Below are positions 27,030 through 36,053 of a DNA stretch of 64,000 nt, one piece after another. Position 1 is the first letter of the stretch, and each line of letters begins with the position of its first letter. The stretch is from [Pasteurella] aerogenes (lineage in GTDB: Bacteria; Pseudomonadota; Gammaproteobacteria; Enterobacterales; Pasteurellaceae). Location: assembly GCA_900637275.1 (NCBI GenBank), contig LR134362.1:1550001-1614000 (forward strand), read 5' to 3'. Made by a program: the position numbers and the translations under genes. The notes beneath the pieces were generated by a model. That model did no database searches and was not told the DNA's origin. It worked only from the letters and a program-made list of their open reading frames with translations.

Positions 27030-28940
27030 ATGAAAACAGAAAAAACGTTAGATCTTATTTGTCTTGGACGTGTGGCAGTTGATTTATATGCACAACAAAT
27101 CGGCTCACGTTTGGAAGATGTCAGTTCCTTCGCCAAATATTTAGGAGGTTCTTCTGGTAACGTTGCCTATGGAACCGCAGTTCAAGGCGTGAAATCCTCC
27201 ATGTTAGCGCGTGTTGGTGACGAACATATGGGACGTTTTCTCCGTGAAGAATTACAACGTGTCGGGGTAGATACTAGCCATTTGATTACAGATAAAGAAC
27301 GCTTAACTGCATTGGTCATTTTAGGAATCAAAGATCAAGATACTTTCCCTCTGATTTTTTATCGTGAAAACTGTGCGGACATGGCAATTAGCGCTGAAGA
27401 TTTTGATGAGTCCTATATTGCTTCTGCCAAAGCCTTAGCGATCACGGGAACCCATCTTTCCCACCCGAAAACTCGCCATGCAGTATTAACTGCCCTTGAA
27501 TATGCCGGTCGTAACGGAACCAAACGCCTGTTGGATATTGACTATCGTCCGGTACTTTGGGGATTAACGTCATTAGGTGATGGAGAAACCCGTTTTATTG
27601 ACTCAGAAGCAGTTACTAAATCGCTACAAGATGTCTTGCATCATTTTGATGTGTTAGTCGGTACCGAAGAAGAATTTCATATTGCCGGAGGTTCTACAGA
27701 TACACTCACTGCGCTGAAAAACGTGCGCAAAGTCAGCCAAGCCACGTTAGTTTGCAAACGCGGTGCGCTAGGTTGTTCCGTCTTTGAAGGTGCCATTCCA
27801 GATGATCTTGATGGAGGTTTGAATGTCTATGGCGTACGAGTCGAAGTGCTGAACGTTTTAGGCGCGGGAGATGCCTTTATGTCCGGATTATTGCGCGGTT
27901 ATATTAATGGTGAAAGCTGGGAACAATGTTGTCGCTATGCCAATGCTTGCGGTGCATTGGTCGTTTCTCGTCATGGTTGTGCGCCAGCAATGCCAACCAA
28001 AGCGGAATTAGATGATTATCTCTCTCGCGCGGAATCGGTACCACGTCCGGATTTGGATGCACAATTAAACCATTTGCACAGAGTCACCACGCGTAAAACA
28101 CAATGGGATGATCTCTGCATTTTTGCCTTTGATCACCGCAAACAACTGGTCGATATGGCAGAAAAATGTGGCGCAGATCCAAAACGCATACCAAAATTAA
28201 AAATGCTCTTATTGCAAGCAGCGGAACAAACTGCCAAAGAAGAAGGAATTTATAACGGTCATGCTGGTATTTTAGCAGACACCACTTTCGGTCAAGCGGC
28301 ACTTAATGAAATCACTGGTAAAAAATGGTGGATTGGGCGCCCAATTGAATTACCGTCTTCACGTCCATTACGTTTAGAGCATGGCGATTTAGGTAGTCAA
28401 CTGATTAACTGGCCAGCAGAACATGTCGTCAAATGCCTTGCATTCTATCATCCGGCAGATAAAGCAGAAATGAAAGCAGATCAAGATGCGACCTTAAAAC
28501 AAGTGTATCAAGCCTGCTGCCGCACTGGTCATGAACTATTACTCGAAATTATTCTTCCTGCTGATATGGAGAAAAAAGAAAGTTATTACGTTGAGATGAT
28601 CACTCATTTCTACCACCTCGGCATCAAACCGGACTGGTGGAAATTACCGGGTGTATCCGCCGAAACCTGGGCAGTATTAAGCCAAGTCATTACACAAAAT
28701 GATCCTTATTGTCGTGGTATTTTAATTCTTGGTTTAGACGCGCCGGAAAGCGTATTTGAGGAAGTATTTAAAGCCTCAGCCAACGCACCATTAGTCAAAG
28801 GTTTTGCAGTCGGTCGCACCATTTTCGGTCAACCATCTGCCGATTGGCTGGCAGGCAAATTAGATGATGCGGGTTTAATTAAAGAAACATCAGAGCGCTA
28901 CAGAAGATTAATCAAATTGTGGCAAAATCGCAAAAACTAA
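27030..28940 (+). CDS. iolC: 5-dehydro-2-deoxygluconokinase IolC fused to a DUF2090 domain
   Basis: A 636-residue two-domain protein. Residues 1 to about 330 are a PfkB-family sugar kinase (GGSSGN at 40-43, catalytic Asp281 in GAGDAF) that phosphorylates 2-deoxy-5-keto-gluconate in inositol breakdown. The remainder (about 345-636) is a DUF2090 aldolase-like domain often fused to IolC in Proteobacteria and thought to replace the separate IolJ aldolase. The ATG at 27030 follows AAGGAAAAG. It has its own promoter and terminator, separate from the other iol genes. Confidence 0.93.
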   Translation: MKTEKTLDLICLGRVAVDLYAQQIGSRLEDVSSFAKYLGGSSGNVAYGTAVQGVKSSMLARVGDEHMGRFLREELQRVGVDTSHLITDKERLTALVILGIKDQDTFPLIFYRENCADMAISAEDFDESYIASAKALAITGTHLSHPKTRHAVLTALEYAGRNGTKRLLDIDYRPVLWGLTSLGDGETRFIDSEAVTKSLQDVLHHFDVLVGTEEEFHIAGGSTDTLTALKNVRKVSQATLVCKRGALGCSVFEGAIPDDLDGGLNVYGVRVEVLNVLGAGDAFMSGLLRGYINGESWEQCCRYANACGALVVSRHGCAPAMPTKAELDDYLSRAESVPRPDLDAQLNHLHRVTTRKTQWDDLCIFAFDHRKQLVDMAEKCGADPKRIPKLKMLLLQAAEQTAKEEGIYNGHAGILADTTFGQAALNEITGKKWWIGRPIELPSSRPLRLEHGDLGSQLINWPAEHVVKCLAFYHPADKAEMKADQDATLKQVYQACCRTGHELLLEIILPADMEKKESYYVEMITHFYHLGIKPDWWKLPGVSAETWAVLSQVITQNDPYCRGILILGLDAPESVFEEVFKASANAPLVKGFAVGRTIFGQPSADWLAGKLDDAGLIKETSERYRRLIKLWQNRKN

Positions 28941-28951
28941 ACCACTCAAAC

Positions 28952-28982
28952 AAGGGTTCCTAAGGGAACCCTTAATTTTTAC
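28952..28982 (+). terminator. iolC terminator
   Basis: Stem AAGGGTTCC/GGGAACCCTT followed by AATTTTT, 11 nt after the stop codon. Confidence 0.8.
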
Positions 28983-29029
28983 CAAAATCGCGCTATAATA
29001 AGCTCATTTTTAACAAACCATTCCTATTT

Positions 29030-29770
29030 ATGCACACTCTCATTTTTCTACACGGACTTTTAGGTTCAAATCAAGATTGGCAAAAAGTCATCGAAAAACT
29101 ACCGCACTTTCGCTGCCTAAGTTTAGATCTCCCGCTACATGCGCAATCTCAACAATATCACGTAGAAAATTTTGAACAAACTTGCCGGTATCTTGCCACA
29201 CAAATCCAACAACATATCGGCAATTCACCTTATTTTTTAGTAGGTTACTCATTAGGTGGGCGTTTGGCATTATATTACAGCCTCCAGTTCCAACAAACCA
29301 AAGGAAACTTACAAGGGATTATTTTGGAAGGCGCTAATCTTGGATTAAGCAACGAAGCCGACCGCCTAGCACGTTGGCAAAATGATTGCTTTTGGGCGCA
29401 ACGATTTGCACAAGAACCCATACAACAAGTACTCAACGATTGGTACCAACAACCCATCTTTGCCCATTTAAACACAAGTGAACGCATGGCACTCATCGAA
29501 AAACGCGCCGCTAATCAAGGTGTGGCAATCGCCCAAATACTGCGCGCCACCTCCCTTGCCAAACAACCTGATTTTAGAACTAAACTGCGCACAACTCGCC
29601 TACCGATTTATTATCTGTGCGGCGAAAAAGATCAAAAATTTCGCACGATTGCCGAACAAGAACATCTCAATCTACGCCTTATCCCGCAAGCAGGACACAA
29701 CGCCCATTTAGAAAATCCCCTCGCCTTTGCCAATGCAATACAAGCGATTTTCGACATCATTCCCGCATAA
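29030..29770 (+). CDS. menH: Alpha/beta hydrolase MenH (SHCHC synthase)
   Basis: A 246-residue alpha/beta hydrolase with Ser74 in GYSLGGR, Asp201 and His223 (AGHNAHLENP), the triad and spacing of MenH in menaquinone biosynthesis. It is separated from other men genes and sits between two inositol units. Another small esterase function cannot be excluded, but the GYSLGGRLALYY motif favours MenH. A USS overlaps codons near 29101-29110. Confidence 0.82.
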   Translation: MHTLIFLHGLLGSNQDWQKVIEKLPHFRCLSLDLPLHAQSQQYHVENFEQTCRYLATQIQQHIGNSPYFLVGYSLGGRLALYYSLQFQQTKGNLQGIILEGANLGLSNEADRLARWQNDCFWAQRFAQEPIQQVLNDWYQQPIFAHLNTSERMALIEKRAANQGVAIAQILRATSLAKQPDFRTKLRTTRLPIYYLCGEKDQKFRTIAEQEHLNLRLIPQAGHNAHLENPLAFANAIQAIFDIIPA

Positions 29771-29798
29771 CCCCATCTCAAAATTTAACGCAAAAAAC

Positions 29799-29845
29799 AA
29801 CCGCACTTTTAGGCAAATTATGCATAAAAGTGCGGTTAATTTTTT
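29799..29845. terminator. Inverted pair of uptake signals forming a bidirectional terminator
   Basis: AACCGCACTTTT (29799-29810) and AAAAGTGCGGTT (29826-29837) form a perfect 12-bp stem with a 15-nt loop, followed by T-runs on both strands. It lies between convergent menH and the ABC permease. Confidence 0.88.
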
Positions 29846-29871
29846 ACTCATTTTATAACAGGAGAAAACTT

Positions 29872-30828
29872 TTATGCGCCTTTTTTACGGCGTTTTAAGG
29901 TATCAATTAATACTGCGACAACAATAATTCCACCTTTAACAATTTGTTGCCAATACGGGTCAACCCCTAACATATTCAAGCCTTTATTCGTCGTCCCAAT
30001 AATTAATGCCCCAATTACGCACATTGGAATCGTACCAAAACCGCCGGTTAAAGACACACCACCGATAACCGCTGCCGCAATTGCATCTAACTCCCAAGCC
30101 AAACCGTAAGACGGGTTTCCCGCATAAGTCCGCGCGGCAAGTAATGCTCCTGCAAGCCCAGATAAAGCACCTGCAAAGGTATAAACTAAAATTAGAGTTT
30201 TTGTAGTATTAATCCCACAAATTTTAGCCGCATTCAAGTTTCCACCAACAGCATAGACATGGCGACCGAAAGTGGAACGACTTAATAAGATATGAGAAAT
30301 AATAACGATTAAGATATAAAGAATAACTAATCCCGGTAAACCTAAAATGTTTACATCAGCAATCCAAGTAAAAGATTCTGATGAAGCATCAATCGGACGC
30401 CCATCGGAATATAATTGTGCAGCACCACGGGCGATAATCATCATTCCTAATGTAGCGATAAAAGGAGGAATTCCACCTAGTGCAGTTAACCCACCATTGA
30501 TTGCCCCTAAAAATGCCCCTAATGCAAGAGAGATGGCGAAGGCCAAAATTGCAGAACTGACCGCATCGCCACCAGTTACTACGGATGCAGCAACCACCGA
30601 GGTTAAAGCAACCATAGAACCGGATGATAAGTCAATACCGGTAGTAATGATCGCAAAAGTTACCCCAATAGCGATAATCCCAAACATGGAAACTTGTTCA
30701 ATAATACTCCATACCGTACGTGTAGAGAAAAATCCGTCAATTGATGCGGATAATACAAGGAATAGCGCAATTAGGATCAATACCATTCCATATGCATTAA
30801 TTATTTTCTTTAAAGTTACTTGTGACAT
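29872..30828 (-). CDS. Sugar ABC transporter permease (probable inositol importer)
   Basis: An RbsC-family (BPD_transp_2) permease of 318 residues with 8-10 TM segments and the family signature near residues 205-225. It is last in the SBP-SBP-ATPase-permease operon. The neighbouring iolG and iolA on the same strand make myo-inositol the likely substrate (IatP-like); ribose is unlikely because a full rbs operon exists at 51-57 kb. Confidence 0.85.
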   Translation of the reverse strand: MSQVTLKKIINAYGMVLILIALFLVLSASIDGFFSTRTVWSIIEQVSMFGIIAIGVTFAIITTGIDLSSGSMVALTSVVAASVVTGGDAVSSAILAFAISLALGAFLGAINGGLTALGGIPPFIATLGMMIIARGAAQLYSDGRPIDASSESFTWIADVNILGLPGLVILYILIVIISHILLSRSTFGRHVYAVGGNLNAAKICGINTTKTLILVYTFAGALSGLAGALLAARTYAGNPSYGLAWELDAIAAAVIGGVSLTGGFGTIPMCVIGALIIGTTNKGLNMLGVDPYWQQIVKGGIIVVAVLIDTLKRRKKGA

Positions 30829-30874
30829 AATACTTACCTCGTTTGTTATTCTTAAACAAATTTGTGTCTGCAGA

Positions 30875-32392
30875 TTAATGTGCGCTTAATCCCGAAGCCA
30901 ATTCCAATACTCGTTCTTGGGTCAACTCTTGATGCGGAATAATACCGACTTGATGCCCTTCATGCATCACCATAACACGATCGCTCATGGATAATAATTC
31001 CAGCATATCTGATGTAATCATGATGATGGTTTTTCCTTGTTTGGAAAGTTCTACCATTAATTTATATAATTCCGCTTTCGCCCCCACATCAATCCCTTTT
31101 GTTGGCTCATCTAGAATCAAAATATCAGGTTCAAGAAGTAACCAACGAGCAAGCAACACTTTTTGCTGATTTCCGCCGGATAGGTTATTGGTGATCACCT
31201 CAACATTCGGCGCTTTAATTTTTAACTTATCTTTTTGTTCATAAGCCGTTTTTTGTGATTTTGTGACAGAGACTAAGAAGTTCTCCAAATAAGGCGACAT
31301 CTTAGGCATAATCATATTGTCTGTAATACTCAAATTGAGAAACAAACCGGTGAGTTTACGATCTTCCGTGACAAAACCAATTTTATGTTTCATTGCGTCT
31401 AGCGGATTGTTAATTTCCACTTTTTTTCCGTGAATATAAATTTCGCCACTATCTGCCGGTTTATATCCAAATAAACTTTCCACAATTTCTGAACGACCTG
31501 CTCCAACTAATCCAGCAATACCAAAAATTTCCCCTTTACGTACAGCAAAACTCACATTTTCATATTTTCCTGCACGTGTAAAATTTTTAATTTCCACAAC
31601 GATTTCATCGGATAAATCGAATCGTTCCCGTTGGAACATTTCGGACATATCACGCCCCACCATCATAGAAATCAACTCATCTTTGGTCACATCAGAAGTG
31701 GCTTTAGTACCAACATATTGACCGTCACGAATAACGGTAATCTCGTCAGACACCTTAAATACTTCATCTAATTTGTGTGAAATAAAGATAATTGCAATAC
31801 CACGTTTTCTTACTGTATCAATAATTTTGTAAAGCTGTTCTACTTCTGTTTCGGTTAACGCCGTTGTCGGCTCATCCATAATAATAACTTTAGCATCATT
31901 GGATACCGCCGTTGCAATTGCAACCAACTGTGCTTTCGCTACAGATACATCAGACATTTTTTGTGTCACATCCATCGGAACCCCTAATTCTTTTAAGATT
32001 TCCGATGTTTTACGATCCATTTCCTTTTGATTTAAAAAGAATTTACCAGAGGTAATTTCACGTCCAAGATAAAAATTATCAGCAATGGTTAAATTTGCCG
32101 CCGGAGAGATTTCTTGTGGCACCATAGTCAATCCGCTACGAATTGCATCAATGGGACGATTAGGTTTAAACGGTTTTTCATCTAAAATCAGCTCGCCACC
32201 ACTATCAGGAATATAAATACCATAAAGAATTTTCATTAACGTGGATTTACCAGCGCCATTTTCCCCCATTAGTGCATGAATACTACCGCGTTTTACTTTA
32301 AGATTAATTCCGTCCAATGCCTTTACGCCAGGAAATGTTTTTGAAACATTTCGCATTTCCAAAATATAAGGTGACCGATTTAAATCATTCAT
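30875..32392 (-). CDS. Sugar ABC transporter ATP-binding protein (two ABC domains)
   Basis: A 505-residue MglA/RbsA-type ATPase with two nucleotide-binding halves. The first has Walker A GENGAGKST near residue 39 and IIMDEPTTA; the second has an atypical P-loop region (GLVGAGRSE), signature LSGGNQQK and ILDEPTKGID. The degenerate second site is normal for this family. It lies between the second binding protein and the permease, with short gaps of 36 and 46 nt. Confidence 0.92.
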   Translation of the reverse strand: MNDLNRSPYILEMRNVSKTFPGVKALDGINLKVKRGSIHALMGENGAGKSTLMKILYGIYIPDSGGELILDEKPFKPNRPIDAIRSGLTMVPQEISPAANLTIADNFYLGREITSGKFFLNQKEMDRKTSEILKELGVPMDVTQKMSDVSVAKAQLVAIATAVSNDAKVIIMDEPTTALTETEVEQLYKIIDTVRKRGIAIIFISHKLDEVFKVSDEITVIRDGQYVGTKATSDVTKDELISMMVGRDMSEMFQRERFDLSDEIVVEIKNFTRAGKYENVSFAVRKGEIFGIAGLVGAGRSEIVESLFGYKPADSGEIYIHGKKVEINNPLDAMKHKIGFVTEDRKLTGLFLNLSITDNMIMPKMSPYLENFLVSVTKSQKTAYEQKDKLKIKAPNVEVITNNLSGGNQQKVLLARWLLLEPDILILDEPTKGIDVGAKAELYKLMVELSKQGKTIIMITSDMLELLSMSDRVMVMHEGHQVGIIPHQELTQERVLELASGLSAH

Positions 32393-32428
32393 TGAGAACT
32401 CCTTAGTTCATTACCAATTAGTAACAGA

Positions 32429-33361
32429 CTATTTCTTATACTTATTCAGATATTGTTCTTTTTTATCTGGAGTAACTAATTCAAATGGAATCCAATTGTA
32501 TAAAGGAACTTTCTCCCCCATTACTGCTTTATATGCCATTTCAACACTTGTACTCCCTTGACCCGATGCTGATTGATAAACTGTCGCATCCAATCCCTCT
32601 CCTAAATATTCCAATGCATCAGGTGTAGCATCAATGCCAACAATTAATAAGTCTTCATCCTTTAATCCAATTTTTCTAGCTGCTAGCAAGGCACCAATTG
32701 CCATTTCATCATTATTTGCTAAAACAACATTAATCCCTTTGTATGCTGAAAAAAGGTTTTCAGCGACTTCCATACCTTTAGCGCGATCCCACTTGGCTTC
32801 TTGTTCTGCAACAATTTGAATTTCATCATGCTTCACTAAAACATTTTTGTTACCTTCAGTACGTTTAATTTGTGCATCTAAGCCCAATGGACCTAGCAAA
32901 ATAATCGCTTTTGCCGGTTTACCATTTAATGCTTGTTCAATAAAACGACCTTGCATTTCACCACTTGTGATTTCTTCTGAGCCAACATAGCTTGTTAAAT
33001 ATTGCATATCATCTTCGTTAGGGCGAACTGCGACAACAACGAAAGGAATATTGGCTTTTCTGGCTTTTTGCCCCATTGCCTTAATAATTTTAGGATCGGT
33101 CGGCATCGCAATTAATGCATCAATATTTGAATCAATAAAATTCTCCGTATCATTAAGCATTTTGGCAGGATCACCACTTGCATCAGCAAAACGTAATTTG
33201 ATATCCGGATGATCTTTTGCATAATTCTGCATCGCATCTTGCAAATATGTTGGATACTTATCTGCCAAACTATACATCGCCACACCAATATTAATTTCTT
33301 TTGCCAGAACTACCGGTGCGAAAAGAAAACCGAGCATCAATACAGATAATTTCTTTAACAT
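32429..33361 (-). CDS. Periplasmic sugar-binding protein, copy 2
   Basis: A 310-residue Peripla_BP_4 family protein with a Sec signal peptide (about 1-20, ending VVLAKE). It is closely similar to the neighbouring binding protein throughout (for example NNDEMAIGALLA and GIDATPDALEYLG), showing tandem duplication. Ligand residues have diverged in places, so the two may differ in affinity or substrate. Inositol is inferred from the iol context. Confidence 0.88.
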   Translation of the reverse strand: MLKKLSVLMLGFLFAPVVLAKEINIGVAMYSLADKYPTYLQDAMQNYAKDHPDIKLRFADASGDPAKMLNDTENFIDSNIDALIAMPTDPKIIKAMGQKARKANIPFVVVAVRPNEDDMQYLTSYVGSEEITSGEMQGRFIEQALNGKPAKAIILLGPLGLDAQIKRTEGNKNVLVKHDEIQIVAEQEAKWDRAKGMEVAENLFSAYKGINVVLANNDEMAIGALLAARKIGLKDEDLLIVGIDATPDALEYLGEGLDATVYQSASGQGSTSVEMAYKAVMGEKVPLYNWIPFELVTPDKKEQYLNKYKK

Positions 33362-33403
33362 CGCATTTCCTCCCCATTATCATCAAATTAATTCCTTGAA
33401 AAC

Positions 33404-33424
33404 GGGCAATGCAACGCATTGCCC
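33404..33424 (-). other. Stem-loop between the two binding-protein genes
   Basis: Perfect GGGCAATGC/GCATTGCCC 9-bp stem with a 3-nt loop, 18 nt after the stop of the first binding-protein gene. The following minus-strand sequence (GTTTTC) is a poor U-tract. It more likely stabilises the upstream message or partially attenuates, as is common after binding-protein genes. Confidence 0.65.
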
Positions 33425-33441
33425 TAAACCCCAATTAATAA

Positions 33442-34380
33442 TTATTTTTTATATTTAGCTTGGTATTCTTCTTTTTTATCCGGAGTCACTAATTCAAACG
33501 GTACCCAGTTGACTTGCTCGACTTTTTCGCCTTTAGCGATTTTATAAGCAGTTTCTGCACCAGTGTAACCCTGACCTTGAGCAGATTGGAAAACCGTTGC
33601 ATCCAAACCTTTACCCAAATACTCTAACGCATCTGGAGTCGCATCAACGCCTACAATGAAAATATCTTCATCTTTCACGCCTAATTTACGTGTTGCAAGA
33701 AGCGCACCGATAGCCATTTCATCATTGTTACTCACAATTACATTGATATTTTTATTTGCCGCAAGTACGTTTTCAGTAATGGTCAAACCTCTATCACGTT
33801 CCCATTTACCTTCTTGCTCGGAAACGACTTTGATATTTGAATGTTGTGCAAAAATTTCTTTTGCTCCTTCAGTACGTTTAGCTACCGCATCCAAACCGAG
33901 AACGCCCATCAAAATTAAGGTTTCCGCTGGTTTTCCGTTAAGCGCATTCACAAGATAATTACCTTGAATACGTCCAGCTTCAATTTCATCAGAACCGACA
34001 TAACTCGTTACATATTGCATATCTTCATCATTCGGTTTACGGTTAACGATGATAAGTGGAATTCCGGCTTGTTTCGCTTTACGACCGATAACTTTCACAA
34101 TATTAGGATCCGTAGGCACCACTAATAAAGCATCAACTTTTTGGTCAATAAAGGTTTCTACGTCATTTAATTGACGAGCAGGGTCGGCATTGGCATCAGA
34201 AAGTTTAATTTCAACATCATCATGTTTTGCATCAAAATCACGAATGGCATCTTGTAAATAGGTTTGCCATTTATCTGCAAAAGAAACCATTGGCGCACCA
34301 ATCACAATATTTTTTGCAGTGGCCGCTTGAGATGTTAAAAATAGACCGGTACATAAAGCCGCTAATAGTGCTTTCTTCAT
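33442..34380 (-). CDS. Periplasmic sugar-binding protein, copy 1
   Basis: A 312-residue Peripla_BP_4 protein with signal peptide (about 1-22, ending QAATAKN), first in the ABC operon and paralogous to the next gene. Both share the C-terminus PFELVTPDKKE. The ribosome site AAGGAGTAGC precedes the ATG. Its own hairpin downstream suggests that it is made in excess over the other subunits. Inositol is the probable ligand from context. Confidence 0.88.
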   Translation of the reverse strand: MKKALLAALCTGLFLTSQAATAKNIVIGAPMVSFADKWQTYLQDAIRDFDAKHDDVEIKLSDANADPARQLNDVETFIDQKVDALLVVPTDPNIVKVIGRKAKQAGIPLIIVNRKPNDEDMQYVTSYVGSDEIEAGRIQGNYLVNALNGKPAETLILMGVLGLDAVAKRTEGAKEIFAQHSNIKVVSEQEGKWERDRGLTITENVLAANKNINVIVSNNDEMAIGALLATRKLGVKDEDIFIVGVDATPDALEYLGKGLDATVFQSAQGQGYTGAETAYKIAKGEKVEQVNWVPFELVTPDKKEEYQAKYKK

Positions 34381-34832
34381 AATGCTACTCCTTAAAGGTT
34401 GAGTGAATGACTACATCCTGAAATACCACTATATTGCACAACCTGTTTGACTTGTGAATATAAATTTCAAAATAGAACAATTTGAAACAAATTGTCTAAA
34501 CGTATGTATATCATTAAGGAAATGGCATAGCAAATAGGAAGTTAAGATTTTGTGAAATAGATCTTGTTTTTAAATAAAAAAATTTTTGACACTTAATTTT
34601 TGTTGAAAAAATCAAATTTTTATGGAAATTAACATACGATTTTAGAATAAAAAACCATCATTTTATATCAAAAAATGACGAAAGAAAAAAAGGTAACTTA
34701 ATGATATTACTCAATAATTAAAAACACTAAAGTGCGGTCAATTTTTTTATCATTTTTTCAATCGTATAAAACGAAAAAAGAGCGTTTTACTTAACGCTCT
34801 TTATCCATGTTGCATTGCATCAACGCAAAAAA
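34381..34832 (-). promoter_or_regulatory. Control region of the ABC operon and iolG terminator
   Basis: 452 bp without a gene. A terminator for iolG (stem AAAGAGCGTT/AACGCTCTTT, 34778-34802, U-tract at 34774-34779) and a USS (34729-34740) lie at the iolG side. On the transporter side is a possible CRP site (TGTGA-AATAGA-TCTTG at 34551-34566, one half poor) and imperfect TGAAT/TTTCA repeats at 34455-34469. Very AT-rich; no coding signal. Confidence 0.55.
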
Positions 34833-35969
34833 TTAGGCAATTTCATCAACATTAACCCAACGCTTTTGTTCGCAAGATTGCGCAATAGCATCTAGCACTC
34901 GAGATACTTTAAAGCCTTCCTCAAAAGCCGGATACATCGTTTGATTATTCGCCAATCCATTAACTAAATCACGAATTTCAACGGTTTTTTGATCATTAAA
35001 ACCAATACCATGCCCCGCACTCACACAGAAGTTTTTATAATCCGGATGCAACGGACCAGTTAAAATAGTTTTAAAACCTTGTCTAGCCGGATCTTCATCA
35101 TGAAGATAAAGTTTTAATTCTGCCATCCGTTCTTGTGTATAAGTGATCGTACCTTTGGTTCCAGTAATGACATAACTTAACCCCATCTTACGTCCACACG
35201 CAATACGAGAAGTTTCAATCGTTCCCATACAACCGTTGGCAAAACGAACAAGTGCGGTCGCTTGATCTTCATTTTCTACCGGCAAACGTTCAGCTAAATT
35301 TTTCGGGTTTGGACGATCCTTGATCACCGTTTCCATATCCCCAATCACTTTTTCAATATCACTGCCCACTAAATATTGCGACATTTGTACAATATGCGCA
35401 GCAAGATCACCTAATGCCCCTAATCCGGCTTTTTCTCGCACACAATGCCAGTCTAATGGCGTGTTTTCACTAGCAAGATAATCTTCGTTATGTGTGCCAT
35501 AGAAGTGAATCACTTCACCAATTTCTCCACGTTCAATAATTTCGCGAGCTAACTGAGTTGTCGGATTTTTAATATAGTTAAATCCAACTAAAGTTTTCAC
35601 ACCGGCTTTTTCTGCCGCTTCATACATGATTTTGGCATCTGCAGCACTCAAAGCCAATGGCTTTTCCGAATACACATGTTTTCCATTAGCAATGGCTGCC
35701 AAAGCAATCTCTTTGTGTAAAAAATTCGGGGTACAAATATCGACTACATCAACATTAGGATCTGCTACCACCTCTTGCCAATTACCGGTTGAACGATTGA
35801 AACCAAATTCTTTAGCTTTCTGTGCTGCTAATTCGGGGGTAATTTCCGCCAAATATTCCAACACTAACTCAGCCTCCAACGGAAAAACTGTAGGCGCTTG
35901 TGCATAAGCAATGGCATGACAACGACCGATATAACCCGTTCCAATTAAACCTACTCTGACTTTTTTCAT
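34833..35969 (-). CDS. iolG: Gfo/Idh/MocA oxidoreductase, probable inositol 2-dehydrogenase
   Basis: A 378-residue NAD-dependent dehydrogenase with a Rossmann motif GLIGTGYIG at 7-15 and the family EKP at 102-104. It probably oxidises myo-inositol to scyllo-inosose, the first catabolic step, given iolA upstream. A scyllo-inositol dehydrogenase (IolW/IolX type) is an alternative because the protein is longer than B. subtilis IolG (344). It is separated from iolA by a strong hairpin. Confidence 0.8.
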   Translation of the reverse strand: MKKVRVGLIGTGYIGRCHAIAYAQAPTVFPLEAELVLEYLAEITPELAAQKAKEFGFNRSTGNWQEVVADPNVDVVDICTPNFLHKEIALAAIANGKHVYSEKPLALSAADAKIMYEAAEKAGVKTLVGFNYIKNPTTQLAREIIERGEIGEVIHFYGTHNEDYLASENTPLDWHCVREKAGLGALGDLAAHIVQMSQYLVGSDIEKVIGDMETVIKDRPNPKNLAERLPVENEDQATALVRFANGCMGTIETSRIACGRKMGLSYVITGTKGTITYTQERMAELKLYLHDEDPARQGFKTILTGPLHPDYKNFCVSAGHGIGFNDQKTVEIRDLVNGLANNQTMYPAFEEGFKVSRVLDAIAQSCEQKRWVNVDEIA

Positions 35970-35989
35970 TCTTTTATCCCTTTGTTCCT

Positions 35990-36023
35990 TAAAAAGAAGA
36001 TAGCATTTGCTATCTTCTTTTTA
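35990..36023 (-). terminator. Terminator between iolA and iolG
   Basis: Perfect 14-bp stem AAAAAGAAGATAGC/GCTATCTTCTTTTT (35991-36004, 36009-36022). The stem's own T-run can serve as the U-tract on the minus strand. It would separate or attenuate iolG from iolA transcription. Confidence 0.75.
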
Positions 36024-36053
36024 TTTGATCAACCTATTTGTAAACTACTCATA

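Noticed and set aside
29872..34380. A second ribose transporter
   Set aside because: A complete rbs operon exists at 50.9-56.8 kb, and the flanking genes here are iol genes.
34455..34469. A further iol operator (TGAAT-N5-TTTCA) before the ABC operon
   Set aside because: The spacer is one base short and one half-site is imperfect, so it is not counted with the others.
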